NCBI RefSeq assembly: GCF_021117365.1
Contig: NZ_CP088262.1
Coordinates: 3,040,501 to 3,104,500 of the forward strand
DNA length: 64,000 nucleotides
Direction: 5' to 3'
Source of the DNA: Nocardioides sp. cx-173
GTDB taxonomy: Bacteria > Actinomycetota > Actinomycetes > Propionibacteriales > Nocardioidaceae
The position numbers and the translations under genes were made by a program. This document shows, in pieces, positions 8,122-17,230 of the stretch. Position 1 is the first letter of the stretch. The number at the start of each line of letters is the position of its first letter. The notes beneath the pieces are model-generated. The model was given only the letters and a program-made list of their open reading frames with translations. It ran no database searches and was not told the DNA's origin.

Positions 8122-9297
8122 ATGAGGGCGCTCCGTCCGCCAGTGGCCGATTGGCTGCTGGCGGCGGCGGCGTTCGTGCTCGGCGTCGTCGTCGCGATCA
8201 CGCTCCAAGAAGTCGACTTCGACGGCGAGCGACGGGTGGATCTGGGCGCGATCGCGCTCCTGGCCGCGATGTCGGCACCGTTGCTGGCCCGCCGGCGCTG
8301 GCCGATCCTCGTCGTCGTCGCGGTCCTCGCGGTGTCGACGCCGTACCACATCCTCGACTATCCCCATGAGGCCGCGATGCCGGCCTCGCTGGTGGCGGCG
8401 TTCACGGCGGCCCGCTACTGCGACCCACCACGGCGGCCCACCGCGGCCCTGCTGGCGGTGGCCGCGGTGACCGTGCCGGTCCTCGCCGACGAGGCGTCGG
8501 GGGCACCAGACGACGCCCTCCTCGGCGCCGGCTGGCTGTTCATGGCCTTCTTCGCCGGGCTGGCGGTCCGCTTCCATGAGAACTGGAAGGCCGCCGTCAC
8601 CGCGCGGCTCGAGCAGGAGCGCGCCGACGAGGTCGAGCGGCGGATCGCCGAGGAGCGGGTCCTGATCGCTGCCGAGCTGCACGACGTCCTCGCGCACGGC
8701 CTCGCGGTCGCGAACGTCCAGGCGTCCGTCGCCGCGCACCTGATCGACCAGCTGCCCGGGCGCGGGGACGCCTCGCTGCAGGAGCTGTCCAGCACGCTGC
8801 ACCACCTGTCGGACACGAGCCGGGCCACACTCCATGAGCTGCGTGCCGTACTGGACGTGCTGCATGGTGGCGAGGCCGATCCGACCGAGCCGGCGCCGCA
8901 CCTGGGCGAGCTGCAGCGTCTGGTGGAGATGGCCGAGGCGGCCGATGTCCACGTCGACGTGCAGGCTGACGGGCTCCCGGACGAGCTACCGTCCACGGTG
9001 TCCGTCGTGGCCTATCGGATCATCCAGGAGTCGCTCACCAATGTCATCCGACACTCGACGGCCACGCACGCGACCGTTCGACTCGACCGGGACGGCCACC
9101 GGTTGCGGATCACCGTCGTCGATCACGGGCCCGCGCGCCCGAGCTCACCGGCGACACCGGACGGCTTCGGGATCGCCGGGATGACCGGGCGGGCACAGGC
9201 CGTCGGCGGTGAGCTGTCCGCCGGACCCGGCGAGTCCGGAGGGTTCGAGGTACGCGCCAGCCTGCCGCTGCCGGAGATCTGGCGGGTGCCGTCGTGA
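8122..9297 (+). CDS. NarL-system sensor histidine kinase (HisKA_3 type)
   Basis: This 391-residue kinase has about five N-terminal membrane helices (residues 10-150) with no sizeable extracytoplasmic domain, so it may sense signals within the membrane. The phosphorylated histidine is H187 in AAELHDVLAHGL, the HisKA_3 dimerisation motif. The ATPase domain carries the N-box in IIQESLTNVIRHS, a DHG segment and GFGIAGMTGRAQAVGG. It lies 3 bp after the MMPL gene and overlaps the response regulator in GTGA. It is the likely partner of that regulator, and the MMPL pump or its cargo may be part of the signal. Confidence 0.92.
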   Translation: MRALRPPVADWLLAAAAFVLGVVVAITLQEVDFDGERRVDLGAIALLAAMSAPLLARRRWPILVVVAVLAVSTPYHILDYPHEAAMPASLVAAFTAARYCDPPRRPTAALLAVAAVTVPVLADEASGAPDDALLGAGWLFMAFFAGLAVRFHENWKAAVTARLEQERADEVERRIAEERVLIAAELHDVLAHGLAVANVQASVAAHLIDQLPGRGDASLQELSSTLHHLSDTSRATLHELRAVLDVLHGGEADPTEPAPHLGELQRLVEMAEAADVHVDVQADGLPDELPSTVSVVAYRIIQESLTNVIRHSTATHATVRLDRDGHRLRITVVDHGPARPSSPATPDGFGIAGMTGRAQAVGGELSAGPGESGGFEVRASLPLPEIWRVPS

Positions 9298-9938
9298 TCC
9301 GGGTCCTCCTCGCCGACGACCAGGCCCTGGTGCGCGGCGCGTTCGCGCTGCTGGTCGGCTCCGCCGACGACATGGAGGTCGTCGGGGAGGCCGGCACCGG
9401 CGACGAGGCGGTGACCCTGACCCGGGACCTGCGCCCCGACATCGTCTTGATGGACATCAGGATGCCGAGCACCGACGGCATCGAGGCGACGCGGCAGATC
9501 TTCGCTGACGATCGATCCAGCGGCAGCAAGGTGTTGATCCTGACCACGTTCGAGACCGACACCAACGTACTGCGCGGCCTTCGCGCGGGGGCGTGTGGAT
9601 TCCTGCCCAAGGACACCCGTCCGGACGCGCTGCTGAACGCCATCCGCACCGTCGCGGCCGGAGAGGCGCTGCTGTCGCCCGGCGCGACGAGGGCGGTCAT
9701 CACCCGGGCACTGAGTCGCCCGGACGCCCCTGCGCCCGAGCGGCTGGCCAGCCTGACGGCGCGCGAACACGAGGTGCTTCGGCTCATCGCCGCGGGCCGA
9801 AGCAACCAGGAGATCGCCGACGAGTTGGTCCTCAGTCCCTTGACCGCCAAGACGCACGTGGGCCGCATCCTCGCGAAGATGGGCGCTCGCGACCGGGTCC
9901 ATCTCGTGATCGCCGCGTACGAAGCCGGGCTCCTCTAG
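9294..9938 (+). CDS. LuxR/NarL-family response regulator
   Basis: This 214-residue regulator has a receiver domain (residues 1-120) with the acidic pair in LLADDQALVRGAF, the phosphoacceptor D54 in IVLMDIRMP, the conserved Thr in LTTFE and K106 in FLPKDTRP. The C-terminal LuxR helix-turn-helix (about 150-210) contains LTAREHEVLRLIAAGRSNQE. It is translationally coupled to the kinase. The perfect dyad at 5913-5940 upstream of the operon is a candidate binding site. The gene converges on rsrA with a 51-bp gap. Confidence 0.93.
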   Translation: MIRVLLADDQALVRGAFALLVGSADDMEVVGEAGTGDEAVTLTRDLRPDIVLMDIRMPSTDGIEATRQIFADDRSSGSKVLILTTFETDTNVLRGLRAGACGFLPKDTRPDALLNAIRTVAAGEALLSPGATRAVITRALSRPDAPAPERLASLTAREHEVLRLIAAGRSNQEIADELVLSPLTAKTHVGRILAKMGARDRVHLVIAAYEAGLL

Positions 9939-9989
9939 GCGCTTCGCCGTGCCGTGACCCGCCCCGGGCCGGCTCGAGCGCCGAAGGGC

Positions 9990-10274
9990 CTACTGGTCGG
10001 TGATCTGGACCTGGACCTCGCGCAGGCGGAGGAGAACGCGCTGGCGGAGCTCGAGGGGCGCGGTCTCGGAGCAGGACCGGGCGACGACGGACTTCACCGT
10101 GCGCTGGAGGTCGTACTTGACCAGGCAGGGGTTGCACGAGTCGAGGTGGGCGCGGACCTCGGAGCAGTCGGCCTCGTCGAGCTCGTTGTCGATGAAGTAG
10201 ACGATGCGCTCGAGGTAGTCGGCGCACTCCTCGCGCGAGAGCTCGTCGGGGTGCGAGTGCGAGTGCTCGGTCAT
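9990..10274 (-). CDS. rsrA: Zinc-binding anti-sigma factor RsrA
   Basis: This 94-residue protein carries the ZAS motif H43-x3-C47-x2-C50 (HLDSCNPC), with C37 nearby, inside an RsrA-type helical fold ([15 protein letters not shown]). In Streptomyces, RsrA holds SigR inactive and releases it when the thiols are oxidised to a disulfide and zinc is lost. The gene overlaps the end of the sigma factor gene in ATGA, the standard sigR-rsrA coupling. The start is the ATG that forms the overlap. Confidence 0.93.
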   Translation of the reverse strand: MTEHSHSHPDELSREECADYLERIVYFIDNELDEADCSEVRAHLDSCNPCLVKYDLQRTVKSVVARSCSETAPLELRQRVLLRLREVQVQITDQ

Positions 10275-10936
10275 GACGCGCCTCCAGTGGGGCCGACCCG
10301 GAGCAGGTCGTTGGTGCGTACGTAGTCCGAGAGCATGTCGCGCAGCTGGCGGCGGCCGCGGTGGAGCCGCGACATCACGGTGCCGATGGGGGTGTCCATG
10401 ATCTCGGCGATCTCCTTGTAGGCGAAGCCCTCGACGTCGGCGAGGTAGACCGCCAGGCGGAACTCCTCGGGGAGACGCTGCAGGGCGTCCTTCACCTGCG
10501 AGTCGGGCAGGTGCTCCAGGGCCTCCATCTCGGCCGACTTCAGGCCGCTGGAGCTGTGGGACTCCGCGCGCGCGAGCTGCCAGTCCTCGACGTCCTCGGA
10601 CATCGACTGCTGCGGCTGGCGCTGCTTCTTGCGGTAGGTGTTGATGAAGGTGTTGGTCAGGATCCGGTACAGCCACGCCTTGAGGTTGGTGCCGGGGCGG
10701 AACTGGTGGAAGGACGAGTACGCCTTGGCGAAGGTCTCCTGGACCAGGTCCTCGGCGTCGGCGGGATTGCGGGTCATGCGCATCGCCGCGGAGTAGAGCT
10801 GGTCGAGGAAGGGCAGCGCGTCGCGCTCGAAGCGCGCGGTGCGGTCGGCGTCGGTCTCGGTGGCGACGTCGATGTCGGCGTCGTCCGGGCTCACGGGGTC
10901 GAGGTCGACGTCAGCGTCGGCGGGAGTGTCAGTCAT
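10271..10936 (-). CDS. sigR: ECF sigma factor SigR (SigH-type oxidative stress)
   Basis: This protein of about 221 residues has region 2 ([20 protein letters not shown], then [13 protein letters not shown] and [17 protein letters not shown]) and region 4 ([20 protein letters not shown], then [20 protein letters not shown]). This is the SigR/SigH group, which controls thioredoxin, mycothiol and proteolysis genes under disulfide stress. An acidic, Asp-rich N-terminal extension (residues 1-30) precedes region 2. I chose the ATG at 10936 ([10 protein letters not shown]). The frame stays open to 10993, but the extra residues do not look conserved. A SigR-type promoter lies at 11002-11029, which implies autoregulation. 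Confidence 0.93.
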   Translation of the reverse strand: MTDTPADADVDLDPVSPDDADIDVATETDADRTARFERDALPFLDQLYSAAMRMTRNPADAEDLVQETFAKAYSSFHQFRPGTNLKAWLYRILTNTFINTYRKKQRQPQQSMSEDVEDWQLARAESHSSSGLKSAEMEALEHLPDSQVKDALQRLPEEFRLAVYLADVEGFAYKEIAEIMDTPIGTVMSRLHRGRRQLRDMLSDYVRTNDLLRVGPTGGAS

Positions 10937-11001
10937 CGCCCCCCAGCCTAGCCGGGGGTCAGGGGTGACCGGTCGGTCGAGTAGCGCCATCACGTGGAGC
11001 A

Positions 11002-11029
11002 GAACGCCTCATCGCCGTGCGTCATTCCC
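11002..11029 (-). promoter_or_regulatory. SigR-type promoter upstream of sigR
   Basis: On the minus strand the -35 element GGGAAT (11029-11024) and the -10 element GTTC (11005-11002) are separated by exactly 18 bases, the known SigR/SigH consensus. It lies about 65 bp upstream of the sigR ATG, with its -35 inside the last codons of the preceding alpha/beta hydrolase gene. It supports autoregulation of sigR-rsrA, as known in Streptomyces. Confidence 0.75.
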
Positions 11030-11656
11030 GGCGACCTCCCGCACCACCCACTCCAGGGTCGCCTCGACCACGATCTCCAGCGCCTCGTCCTGGCGGATCG
11101 GCCCTCGGGCGGGCACCTTGAGGCCGTGGTCGGCGCCGGGGACCACGCAGAGCTCGGTGGTGGCCGGGAACTCCTCGGGTCGCCCCATCGCGTCGTTCTC
11201 GCCCTGGATCACCAACGTCGGCAGCCGTACGGCGGTCAGCTCGTCCAGGCGGGACTTCTCCGGCCGCCCGGGCGGGTGGAGCGGGAAGGACAGCGCGAGG
11301 CAGCCGGCCGCCCCCAGCGAGCGGGCCGAGCGGGCGGCGGACCGGGCGCCGGCGGACCTGCCGCCGAGCACGAGCGGGGTGCGCACCCGCATCGCGTCGG
11401 CGGCGGCGCGCAGCGCGGCATCCAGCGTCGCCGGCGGGGTCGCGATCTTGCGCCCGGCGCGACGCCACGGCTGCTCGAAGCGGACCACCGTGATGCCGTG
11501 GCGCGGCAGGTGCCGGGCGAGCGCCTCCAGGTCGCGCGACTCGATGCCGCCGCCGGCCCCGTGGCCCAGCAGCAGCGTGGCGATCGGCGAGCGCGACCGG
11601 TCGGTGACCAGACGCCCCTCGCCGTGGGGGGTGTCGACGAGCCGCTCGGTGCTCAC
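11009..11656 (-). CDS. Alpha/beta hydrolase, KANL3/Tex30-like
   Basis: This 215-residue protein is a compact alpha/beta hydrolase. It has an oxyanion region in TLLLGHGAGGGIESRDLE, a nucleophile elbow in LVLGGRSAGARSA, and a late segment TLVIQGENDAMGRPEEF with GADHGLKV that supplies the acid and histidine. This matches the KANL3/Tex30-like dienelactone-hydrolase-type group. The substrate is unknown. It is translated from a GTG that overlaps the SRAP stop codon (GTGA), so the two form a bicistron. The sigR promoter begins inside its 3' end. Confidence 0.82.
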   Translation of the reverse strand: MSTERLVDTPHGEGRLVTDRSRSPIATLLLGHGAGGGIESRDLEALARHLPRHGITVVRFEQPWRRAGRKIATPPATLDAALRAAADAMRVRTPLVLGGRSAGARSAARSARSLGAAGCLALSFPLHPPGRPEKSRLDELTAVRLPTLVIQGENDAMGRPEEFPATTELCVVPGADHGLKVPARGPIRQDEALEIVVEATLEWVVREVAGNDARR

Positions 11657-12405
11657 TCGAGCGCCTCGTCCAGCGGCAGCGGGGTGACGAGCTCGGGGCC
11701 GTTGTTGCGCACGTTGGACACCAGCGTCGACACCGGGAACGCCTCCAGCCGCCCGGGCGCGGCCGGCACCAGCAGGTCGAGCAGCGAGTCCGAGGGTGCG
11801 GTCGGGTCCAGCCAGGACGACCATCGGTCCGGCTCGACCATCATCGGCATCCGGTCGTGGATGTGGCCCAGCGAGTCCTCGGCCTGGGTGGTGATCACGG
11901 TGCAGGTCCAGCGGAACCGCTCGGGGTCGTCGTCGTCGCGCGTCGGGTCGCGCCAGATCTCGTAGAGCCCCGCCATCGCGAGGGTCCCGCCGTCCTGCGG
12001 GCGGATGAAGAACGGCTGCTTGCGCGGCTTGCCCTTGGCCGTGAGCTGCGAGGTGGGGTACCACTCGAAGTAGCCGTCGGCCGGAAGCAGGCAGCGCCGC
12101 TTGGCGAACGCCCGCTTGTAGGCCGGCTTCTCCGCGACGGTCTCCATCCGGGCGTTGATCATCCGGCTGCCGATGGCGGGGTCCTTGGCCCACGACGGGA
12201 CCAGTCCCCACTTCAGCACCCGCAGCTGGCGCTGGGGCGGCTCGTCGCTCTCCCGCGACGGCGGGCGCTCGACCACCGCGTAGACCTCCTTGGTCGGCGC
12301 CACGTTGTAGTCGGGCTCGAGGACCTTGTCGACCCGGCTCTCGACGACCTCGAACTCCTCGATCAGGTCCTCCGGCTTGCGACTGGAGGCATAGCGACCG
12401 CACAT
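11653..12405 (-). CDS. SRAP domain protein (abasic-site processing, YedK/HMCES family)
   Basis: This 250-residue protein is a full-length SRAP protein. The catalytic C2 follows the initiator Met (MCGRYASS). N34 in YNVAPT, E114 in DGYFEW and the histidine in HIHDRMP complete the active site. The family forms a thiazolidine DNA-protein crosslink between Cys2 and abasic sites in single-stranded DNA, which shields them during replication. It diverges from the DoxX gene with a 123-bp gap and is coupled to the downstream hydrolase. Confidence 0.94.
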   Translation of the reverse strand: MCGRYASSRKPEDLIEEFEVVESRVDKVLEPDYNVAPTKEVYAVVERPPSRESDEPPQRQLRVLKWGLVPSWAKDPAIGSRMINARMETVAEKPAYKRAFAKRRCLLPADGYFEWYPTSQLTAKGKPRKQPFFIRPQDGGTLAMAGLYEIWRDPTRDDDDPERFRWTCTVITTQAEDSLGHIHDRMPMMVEPDRWSSWLDPTAPSDSLLDLLVPAAPGRLEAFPVSTLVSNVRNNGPELVTPLPLDEALE

Positions 12406-12528
12406 GGCAGCAATCTAGCCGTCCGGCGCGGGTCGCGAGGCCGGTGCCGCCAGCCCTCCACCGCCCGACAGCGCGGCTCACCCCTTCGAGGTAGGTGTGA
12501 CCTCCCGGACGTCGGGTAGGAATGGGAC

Positions 12529-13056
12529 ATGACCGTCAGCCGACTCATCGCCCGTCCCATGCTCGCCTCCATGTTCGTCGTGGGCAGCGTCAACGCCCTG
12601 CGCAACGCCCCCGCCCTCGCGGCCAAGGCCCAGCCGGTCACCGACAAGGTGGTGCCGCAGCTCCGGAAGGCCACGGGGCTGCCCATCCCCGACGACCCGA
12701 CCACGCTGGTGCGGATCAACGCCGGCGCCCAGCTGGTCGCCGGCGCCGCCCTGGCCACCGGCCGCGCGCCGCGGCTCTCCGCGCTGGTGCTCGCCGCGTC
12801 GCTGGTCCCGACCACGGTCGCGGGGCACGCGTTCTGGGAGCACGAGGACCCCACCGAGAAGAAGCAGCACCAGCTCAACTTCTTCAAGAACGTCTCCATG
12901 CTCGGCGGCCTGCTGATCGCGGCCGGCGACACCGACGGCAAGCCGGGCGTGGCCTGGCGGGCCCGCCGGGCGGCCGGCGACGCGAAGCGCGAGGCCAAGC
13001 ACCTGGCGAAGTCCGCCCGCCGCGAGGCCAAGCTGGCGAAGGCCAAGGTCACCTGA
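12529..13056 (+). CDS. DoxX family membrane protein
   Basis: This 175-residue membrane protein has about four helices, including MLASMFVVGSVNAL, RINAGAQLVAGAALATG and ALVLAASLVPTTVAGHAFWE. It has the DoxX-type HAFW segment and a Lys/Ala/Arg-rich C-terminal tail (KREAKHLAKSARREAKLAKA). DoxX-type proteins are linked to quinone-dependent oxidoreductases and to oxidative-stress complexes in mycobacteria. The charged tail probably lies in the cytoplasm. It runs divergently from SRAP and 16 bp ahead of aroA. Confidence 0.82.
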   Translation: MTVSRLIARPMLASMFVVGSVNALRNAPALAAKAQPVTDKVVPQLRKATGLPIPDDPTTLVRINAGAQLVAGAALATGRAPRLSALVLAASLVPTTVAGHAFWEHEDPTEKKQHQLNFFKNVSMLGGLLIAAGDTDGKPGVAWRARRAAGDAKREAKHLAKSARREAKLAKAKVT

Positions 13057-13072
13057 GCCCTAGAATCCGCCT

Positions 13073-14341
13073 GTGACCGTCGTCGACCCGTGGCCTGCTC
13101 CGCGCGCCCATGACCCTGTCGACGCGGTGGTGTCGCTGCCCGGCAGCAAGTCGCTGACCAACCGCGCGCTCGTGCTCGCGGCGATCGCCGACGGGCCGTC
13201 GGTCGTACGGCGCGCCCTCCGCTCGCGCGACACCACACTGATGGCCGCCGCGCTGAGCGCGCTGGGCGCGCGCGTCGACACCTCCGGTGACGATTGGCTG
13301 GTCACGCCCGGTGACCTCACCGGCGACGCGCAGGTCGACTGCGGCCTGGCCGGCACGGTGATGCGCTTCGTGCCGCCCGTGGCGGGGCTCTCGACCGGGG
13401 TCATCGCCTTCGACGGCGACCCGCACATGCGCAGGCGGCCGGTCGGGGAGGTGCTGAAGGCCCTCTCGACGCTCGGCATCCACATCGACGACGAGGGCCG
13501 CGGGTCGCTGCCGTTCCGGGTGCACGGCACCGGCCACGTGCGCGGCGGCACCGTCGTGCTGGACGCGTCGGGCTCCTCGCAGTTCGTCTCCGCGCTGCTC
13601 CTGGCCGGGGCCCGCTACGAGCGCGGGGTCGACGTACGTCACGACGGCAAGCCGGTGCCGTCGCTGCCCCACATCGACATGACCGTCGCGATGCTGCGCG
13701 AGCACGGCGTGGTCGTCGACGACAGCGACGCCAACCGCTGGTCGGTCGCGCCCGGCCCGGTCCGGGCGCTCGACCACCTGATCGAGCCCGACCTGTCCAA
13801 CGCCGCGCCGTTCCTCGGCCTGGCCGCGCTGTCGGGCGGCTCGATGACGGTGCGCGAGTGGCCGCGCCAGACCACGCAGGCGGGCGACGCGCTACGCGAG
13901 ATCCTGGCCCTGATGGGCTGCGAGGTCGCGTTCACCGACGAGGGCCTGCGGGTCACCGGCCCCGACCGGCTCCAGGGCATCGACTACGACCTGCACGACG
14001 TCGGGGAGCTCGCCCCGGCCGTCGCGGCGCTGTGCGCGCTGGCCGACTCGCCCTCCCATCTGCGCGGGATCGCGCACATCCGCGGCCACGAGACCGACCG
14101 GCTCGCGGCGCTCGCGACCGAGCTGGGCGGGCTCGGCGCCGACGTCGTCGAGCACCCCGACGGCCTCTCGATCACCCCGGCGCCGTTGCACGGCGGCGTG
14201 TTCCACACCTACGCCGACCACCGCATGGCCCACGCCGGGGTGCTGGTCGCCGCCGCGGTCGACGGCGTGCTGGTCGAGGACGTCGCGACGACGGCCAAGA
14301 CCTTCCCCGACTTCGCCGGACTCTGGGCGTCCCTGCTGTGA
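13073..14341 (+). CDS. aroA: 3-phosphoshikimate 1-carboxyvinyltransferase (EPSP synthase)
   Basis: This 422-residue enzyme transfers the enolpyruvyl group of PEP to shikimate 3-phosphate, the sixth shikimate-pathway step. Signature motifs are [16 protein letters not shown] near the N-terminus, [17 protein letters not shown] in the middle, [14 protein letters not shown] and YADHRMAHA near the C-terminus. The length is normal. It starts at a GTG after the DoxX gene, and its stop overlaps the rsgA start in GTGA. The aroA-rsgA-hisN neighbourhood near sigR is common in actinobacteria. Confidence 0.96.
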   Translation: MTVVDPWPAPRAHDPVDAVVSLPGSKSLTNRALVLAAIADGPSVVRRALRSRDTTLMAAALSALGARVDTSGDDWLVTPGDLTGDAQVDCGLAGTVMRFVPPVAGLSTGVIAFDGDPHMRRRPVGEVLKALSTLGIHIDDEGRGSLPFRVHGTGHVRGGTVVLDASGSSQFVSALLLAGARYERGVDVRHDGKPVPSLPHIDMTVAMLREHGVVVDDSDANRWSVAPGPVRALDHLIEPDLSNAAPFLGLAALSGGSMTVREWPRQTTQAGDALREILALMGCEVAFTDEGLRVTGPDRLQGIDYDLHDVGELAPAVAALCALADSPSHLRGIAHIRGHETDRLAALATELGGLGADVVEHPDGLSITPAPLHGGVFHTYADHRMAHAGVLVAAAVDGVLVEDVATTAKTFPDFAGLWASLL

Positions 14342-15327
14342 GCAACCGGTACGGCGTCGAGGACCAGGAGCACTACGAGCGCCCCCGCCGGCGCACCCGG
14401 CCCCGCACCAAGGACCGGCCGACCTACGACGACGCCGTCGAGGGCGTCGTCGTCACCGTCGACCGCGGTCGCTACACGCTGCTGGTCGACGGCCGCAAGG
14501 TCATGGCCATGAAGGCGCGGCCGCTGGGCCGCAAGGGCGTCGTGGTCGGCGACCGGGTGCGCGTCGTGGGCGACGTGTCCGGCGACGACGGGGCGCTGTC
14601 GCGCATCGTCGAGGTGAACGAGCGCCTGACCACGCTGCGCCGCACCGCCGACGACGACGACCCGGTCGAGCGGATCATCGTCAGCAACGCCGAGCAGCTC
14701 GTCATCGTCACCGCGCTCGCCGACCCCGAGCCGCAGCCGCGCCTGATCGACCGCGCCCTCGTGGCGGCGTACGACGCGGGCATGCGGCCGCTGCTGTGCC
14801 TCACCAAGGCCGACCTCGCCGACCCCGAGACCCTGCTGGGCACCTACCGCTCGCTCGGCGTGCCGTGGGTGGTGACCAGCCGGGGCGGCGACCTGAGCGC
14901 CGTACGCGAGCGGCTGCGGGGCAGGACGAGCGTGCTCGTCGGCTCCAGCGGGGTCGGCAAGTCCACGCTGGTCAACGCGCTGGTGCCCGAGGCGCACCGC
15001 GACGTCGGCATGGTCAACGCCGTCACCGGCCGGGGGCGTCACACCTCCACGTCGGCCTACATGCTGCCGCTGCCCGACGGCGAGGGGTGGATCATCGACA
15101 CCCCGGGCATCCGGTCCTTCGGGCTGGCCCACGTCCGGCCGGAGAACCTGATCGAGGCCTTCCCCGACCTCGACGAGATGACCGAGGACTGCCCGCGCGG
15201 CTGCACGCACGGCGGGGACGAGCCCGAGTGCGGCCTCGACGTGGCCGTGGCCCAGGGGCAGGCCGACCCGGAGCGGGTCTCGTCGTTCCGGCGGCTGCTG
15301 GTCGCGCGCAGCGTGCCGGAGTACTGA
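14338..15327 (+). CDS. rsgA: Ribosome small subunit-dependent GTPase RsgA
   Basis: This 329-residue GTPase has an N-terminal OB-fold ([18 protein letters not shown]) and a circularly permuted G domain in which G4 (CLTKADLAD) precedes G1 ([14 protein letters not shown]) and G3 ([12 protein letters not shown]). The C-terminal zinc-binding region has the usual Cys/His cluster ([17 protein letters not shown]). RsgA acts late in 30S subunit assembly. The GTG start overlaps the aroA stop. It ends directly against the convergent DUF2231 gene. Confidence 0.95.
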   Translation: MSNRYGVEDQEHYERPRRRTRPRTKDRPTYDDAVEGVVVTVDRGRYTLLVDGRKVMAMKARPLGRKGVVVGDRVRVVGDVSGDDGALSRIVEVNERLTTLRRTADDDDPVERIIVSNAEQLVIVTALADPEPQPRLIDRALVAAYDAGMRPLLCLTKADLADPETLLGTYRSLGVPWVVTSRGGDLSAVRERLRGRTSVLVGSSGVGKSTLVNALVPEAHRDVGMVNAVTGRGRHTSTSAYMLPLPDGEGWIIDTPGIRSFGLAHVRPENLIEAFPDLDEMTEDCPRGCTHGGDEPECGLDVAVAQGQADPERVSSFRRLLVARSVPEY

Positions 15328-15777
15328 TCAGCCCTCGACGCCGTACCACGCGATCTGGGCGCCGGCGTCGCCGGTGAGCACGACGTAGACCAGCGTGACG
15401 GCGGCGGAGAGCGCCACCAGGCCGCTCATCACGGCGCGGACCGGGCCGGTGCGGGAGTGCCACCAGGCGGCCACGAACGCGATCAGCGCGAAGGCCGTCA
15501 TCGAGATGCGCAGGATCCCCGCGCGCTCCTCGTGCGTCTCGACCAGCGCGGCGAGCGGACCGCCGTAGGTGTTGGCCTCCTCCAGCTGCTCGCCGGACAG
15601 GAAGGCGACCCAGACCGCGCCGACGGCGACCGCGGCCATGACCACCAGGGGCCACCGCAGGACGTCGCGCCAGCGCGGCACGAAGGCGTAGAGCAGGCCG
15701 GCCAGGGCCGACAGCGGCCCCAGCACGACGGCCGCGTGGACGACGAGAGCGTGAAGCGGCAGTCCGTTGAACTCCAT
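15328..15777 (-). CDS. DUF2231 family membrane protein
   Basis: This 149-residue protein has four predicted helices: LHALVVHAAVVLGPLSALAG, LVVMAAVAVGAVWVAFL, TAFALIAFVAAWW and VMSGLVALSAAVTLVYVVL. An N-terminal His-containing segment (GLPLHALVVHAA) is the conserved DUF2231 hallmark. A short loop contains GEQLEE. The function of the family is unknown. It diverges from hisN across a 35-bp AT-rich gap that probably holds both promoters, and its stop abuts the convergent rsgA stop. Confidence 0.85.
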   Translation of the reverse strand: MEFNGLPLHALVVHAAVVLGPLSALAGLLYAFVPRWRDVLRWPLVVMAAVAVGAVWVAFLSGEQLEEANTYGGPLAALVETHEERAGILRISMTAFALIAFVAAWWHSRTGPVRAVMSGLVALSAAVTLVYVVLTGDAGAQIAWYGVEG

Positions 15778-15812
15778 AGATGAACGCTAAACCAGTTTGC
15801 TGAAAGTAACCT

Positions 15813-16709
15813 GTGTGCGTGGCGACCGATTTCACCGACGACCTCCGTCTCGCTCACGTGCTCGCCGACGACGCCGACTCGCTCACCACAGCGCGTTTCA
15901 AGTCGCTCGACCTGCACGTGATGAGCAAGCCCGACCTGACCCCCGTCACCGACGCGGACCAGGCAGTCGAGGACGGCATCCGGCGCACCCTGTCGCGCGT
16001 GCGCTCCCGCGACGCGATCACCGGCGAGGAGACCGGGTCGAGCGGGCACAGCCAGCGCCGCTGGATCGTCGACCCCATCGACGGCACCAAGAACTTCGTC
16101 CGCGGGGTCCCGGTGTGGGCGACCCTGATCTCGCTCGTCGTCGACGAGGAGGTCGTCCTCGGGGTGGTCTCGGCGCCGATGCTGCAGCGTCGCTGGTGGG
16201 CCTCCGCGGGCAACGGCGCGTGGACCGGGCGCTCCCTGCTCAAGGCGACGCAGTGCCAGGTCTCCGACGTACGCCGCCTGGAGGACGCCTCGATGTCCTA
16301 CGCCTCCCTCCACGGCTGGGAGGAGCGGGGGCGTCTCGACGACTTCCTCTCGCTGATGCGTCGCTGCTGGCGCACCCGCGCCTACGGCGACTTCTGGTCC
16401 TACATGCTCATCGCCGAGGGCGCGATCGACCTCGCCGCCGAGCCCGAGCTCGCGGTCTACGACATGGCGGCGCTCGACATCATCGTGCGCGAGGCCGGCG
16501 GCCGGTTCACCTCCCTCGACGGCAACGACGGCCCGTGGGGCGGCAACGCCGTGGCCTCCAACGGCCACCTGCACGACGCGGCGCTGTCCTTCCTGGGATC
16601 CCTGCCCGACCACGCCGACGACCCGGAGTGGCGCCGACCCGGCTCGGCCTCGGTCTCCGACATCAGCGCGCGCCGCCGCGCGCCGATCGACGGTCCACCG
16701 CTCGACTGA
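15813..16709 (+). CDS. hisN: Histidinol-phosphatase, inositol monophosphatase family
   Basis: This 298-residue enzyme has the metal-dependent phosphatase motifs of the IMPase fold: ITGEETG, WIVDPIDGTKNFVRG and the C-terminal YDMAALDIIVREAGG. In actinobacteria the copy next to aroA-rsgA is the histidinol-phosphatase HisN, which removes the phosphate from histidinol phosphate in histidine synthesis. I rely on this context for the name, since inositol phosphatases share these motifs. The start is the GTG at 15813 or a second GTG six bases later. Confidence 0.9.
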   Translation: MCVATDFTDDLRLAHVLADDADSLTTARFKSLDLHVMSKPDLTPVTDADQAVEDGIRRTLSRVRSRDAITGEETGSSGHSQRRWIVDPIDGTKNFVRGVPVWATLISLVVDEEVVLGVVSAPMLQRRWWASAGNGAWTGRSLLKATQCQVSDVRRLEDASMSYASLHGWEERGRLDDFLSLMRRCWRTRAYGDFWSYMLIAEGAIDLAAEPELAVYDMAALDIIVREAGGRFTSLDGNDGPWGGNAVASNGHLHDAALSFLGSLPDHADDPEWRRPGSASVSDISARRRAPIDGPPLD

Positions 16710-16750
16710 GCCACTGGCCAGCAAGTCGCCACACCAGTAACGTCACCGGT

Positions 16751-17185
16751 ATGCGCATCGGCGATATCCTCCAGGCCAAGTCCTCCACCGAGGTCATCAC
16801 GATCGGGCCGGACGCCGGCGTCCGCGAGCTGCTGGCGCTGCTCGCCGAGCACAACATCGGCGCGGTGATCGTGAGCGCCGACGGCTCCAGCCTCGACGGC
16901 ATCGTCAGCGAGCGCGACGTCGTACGCCACCTCCACACCGACGGCACGGTCATCAACAACACCGTCGCCTCGATCATGACGGAGACGGTCGAGACCTGTG
17001 CCCCGGAGGACCCGCTCGACGGCGTCATGCAGACGATGACCGAGCGTCGCTTCCGCCACATCCCGGTCTGCTCCGAGGGTGGCGCCCTCGTCGGGATCAT
17101 CAGCATCGGCGACGTCGTGAAGCACAAGATCGGCCAGCTGACCTTTGAGCGCGACCAGCTCGACAGCTACGTCCACCAGACCTGA
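16751..17185 (+). CDS. Tandem CBS domain protein
   Basis: This 144-residue protein consists of two CBS domains (about 7-65 and 76-135). Typical segments are LAEHNIGAVIVSADG, GIVSERDVVRHLHTDG and RRFRHIPVCSEGGALVGIIS. Tandem CBS pairs bind adenosine nucleotides and usually act as energy sensors for partner proteins. With no extra domain, it probably acts on another protein. It lies 41 bp after hisN and 45 bp before the FKBP gene in the same direction. Confidence 0.9.
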   Translation: MRIGDILQAKSSTEVITIGPDAGVRELLALLAEHNIGAVIVSADGSSLDGIVSERDVVRHLHTDGTVINNTVASIMTETVETCAPEDPLDGVMQTMTERRFRHIPVCSEGGALVGIISIGDVVKHKIGQLTFERDQLDSYVHQT

Positions 17186-17230
17186 GCCCCACCCCCGCCG
17201 ACACCGCGGACCCGCGGCTAGGGTGGCCTG

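Noticed and set aside
5803..8952. Very long open frame on the minus strand, antisense to the MMPL and kinase genes
   Set aside because: It encodes a low-complexity Arg/Gln/His-rich product, typical of the reverse frame of a high-GC gene. The plus-strand genes carry clear family motifs. Only its last part (5768-5895) was considered separately.
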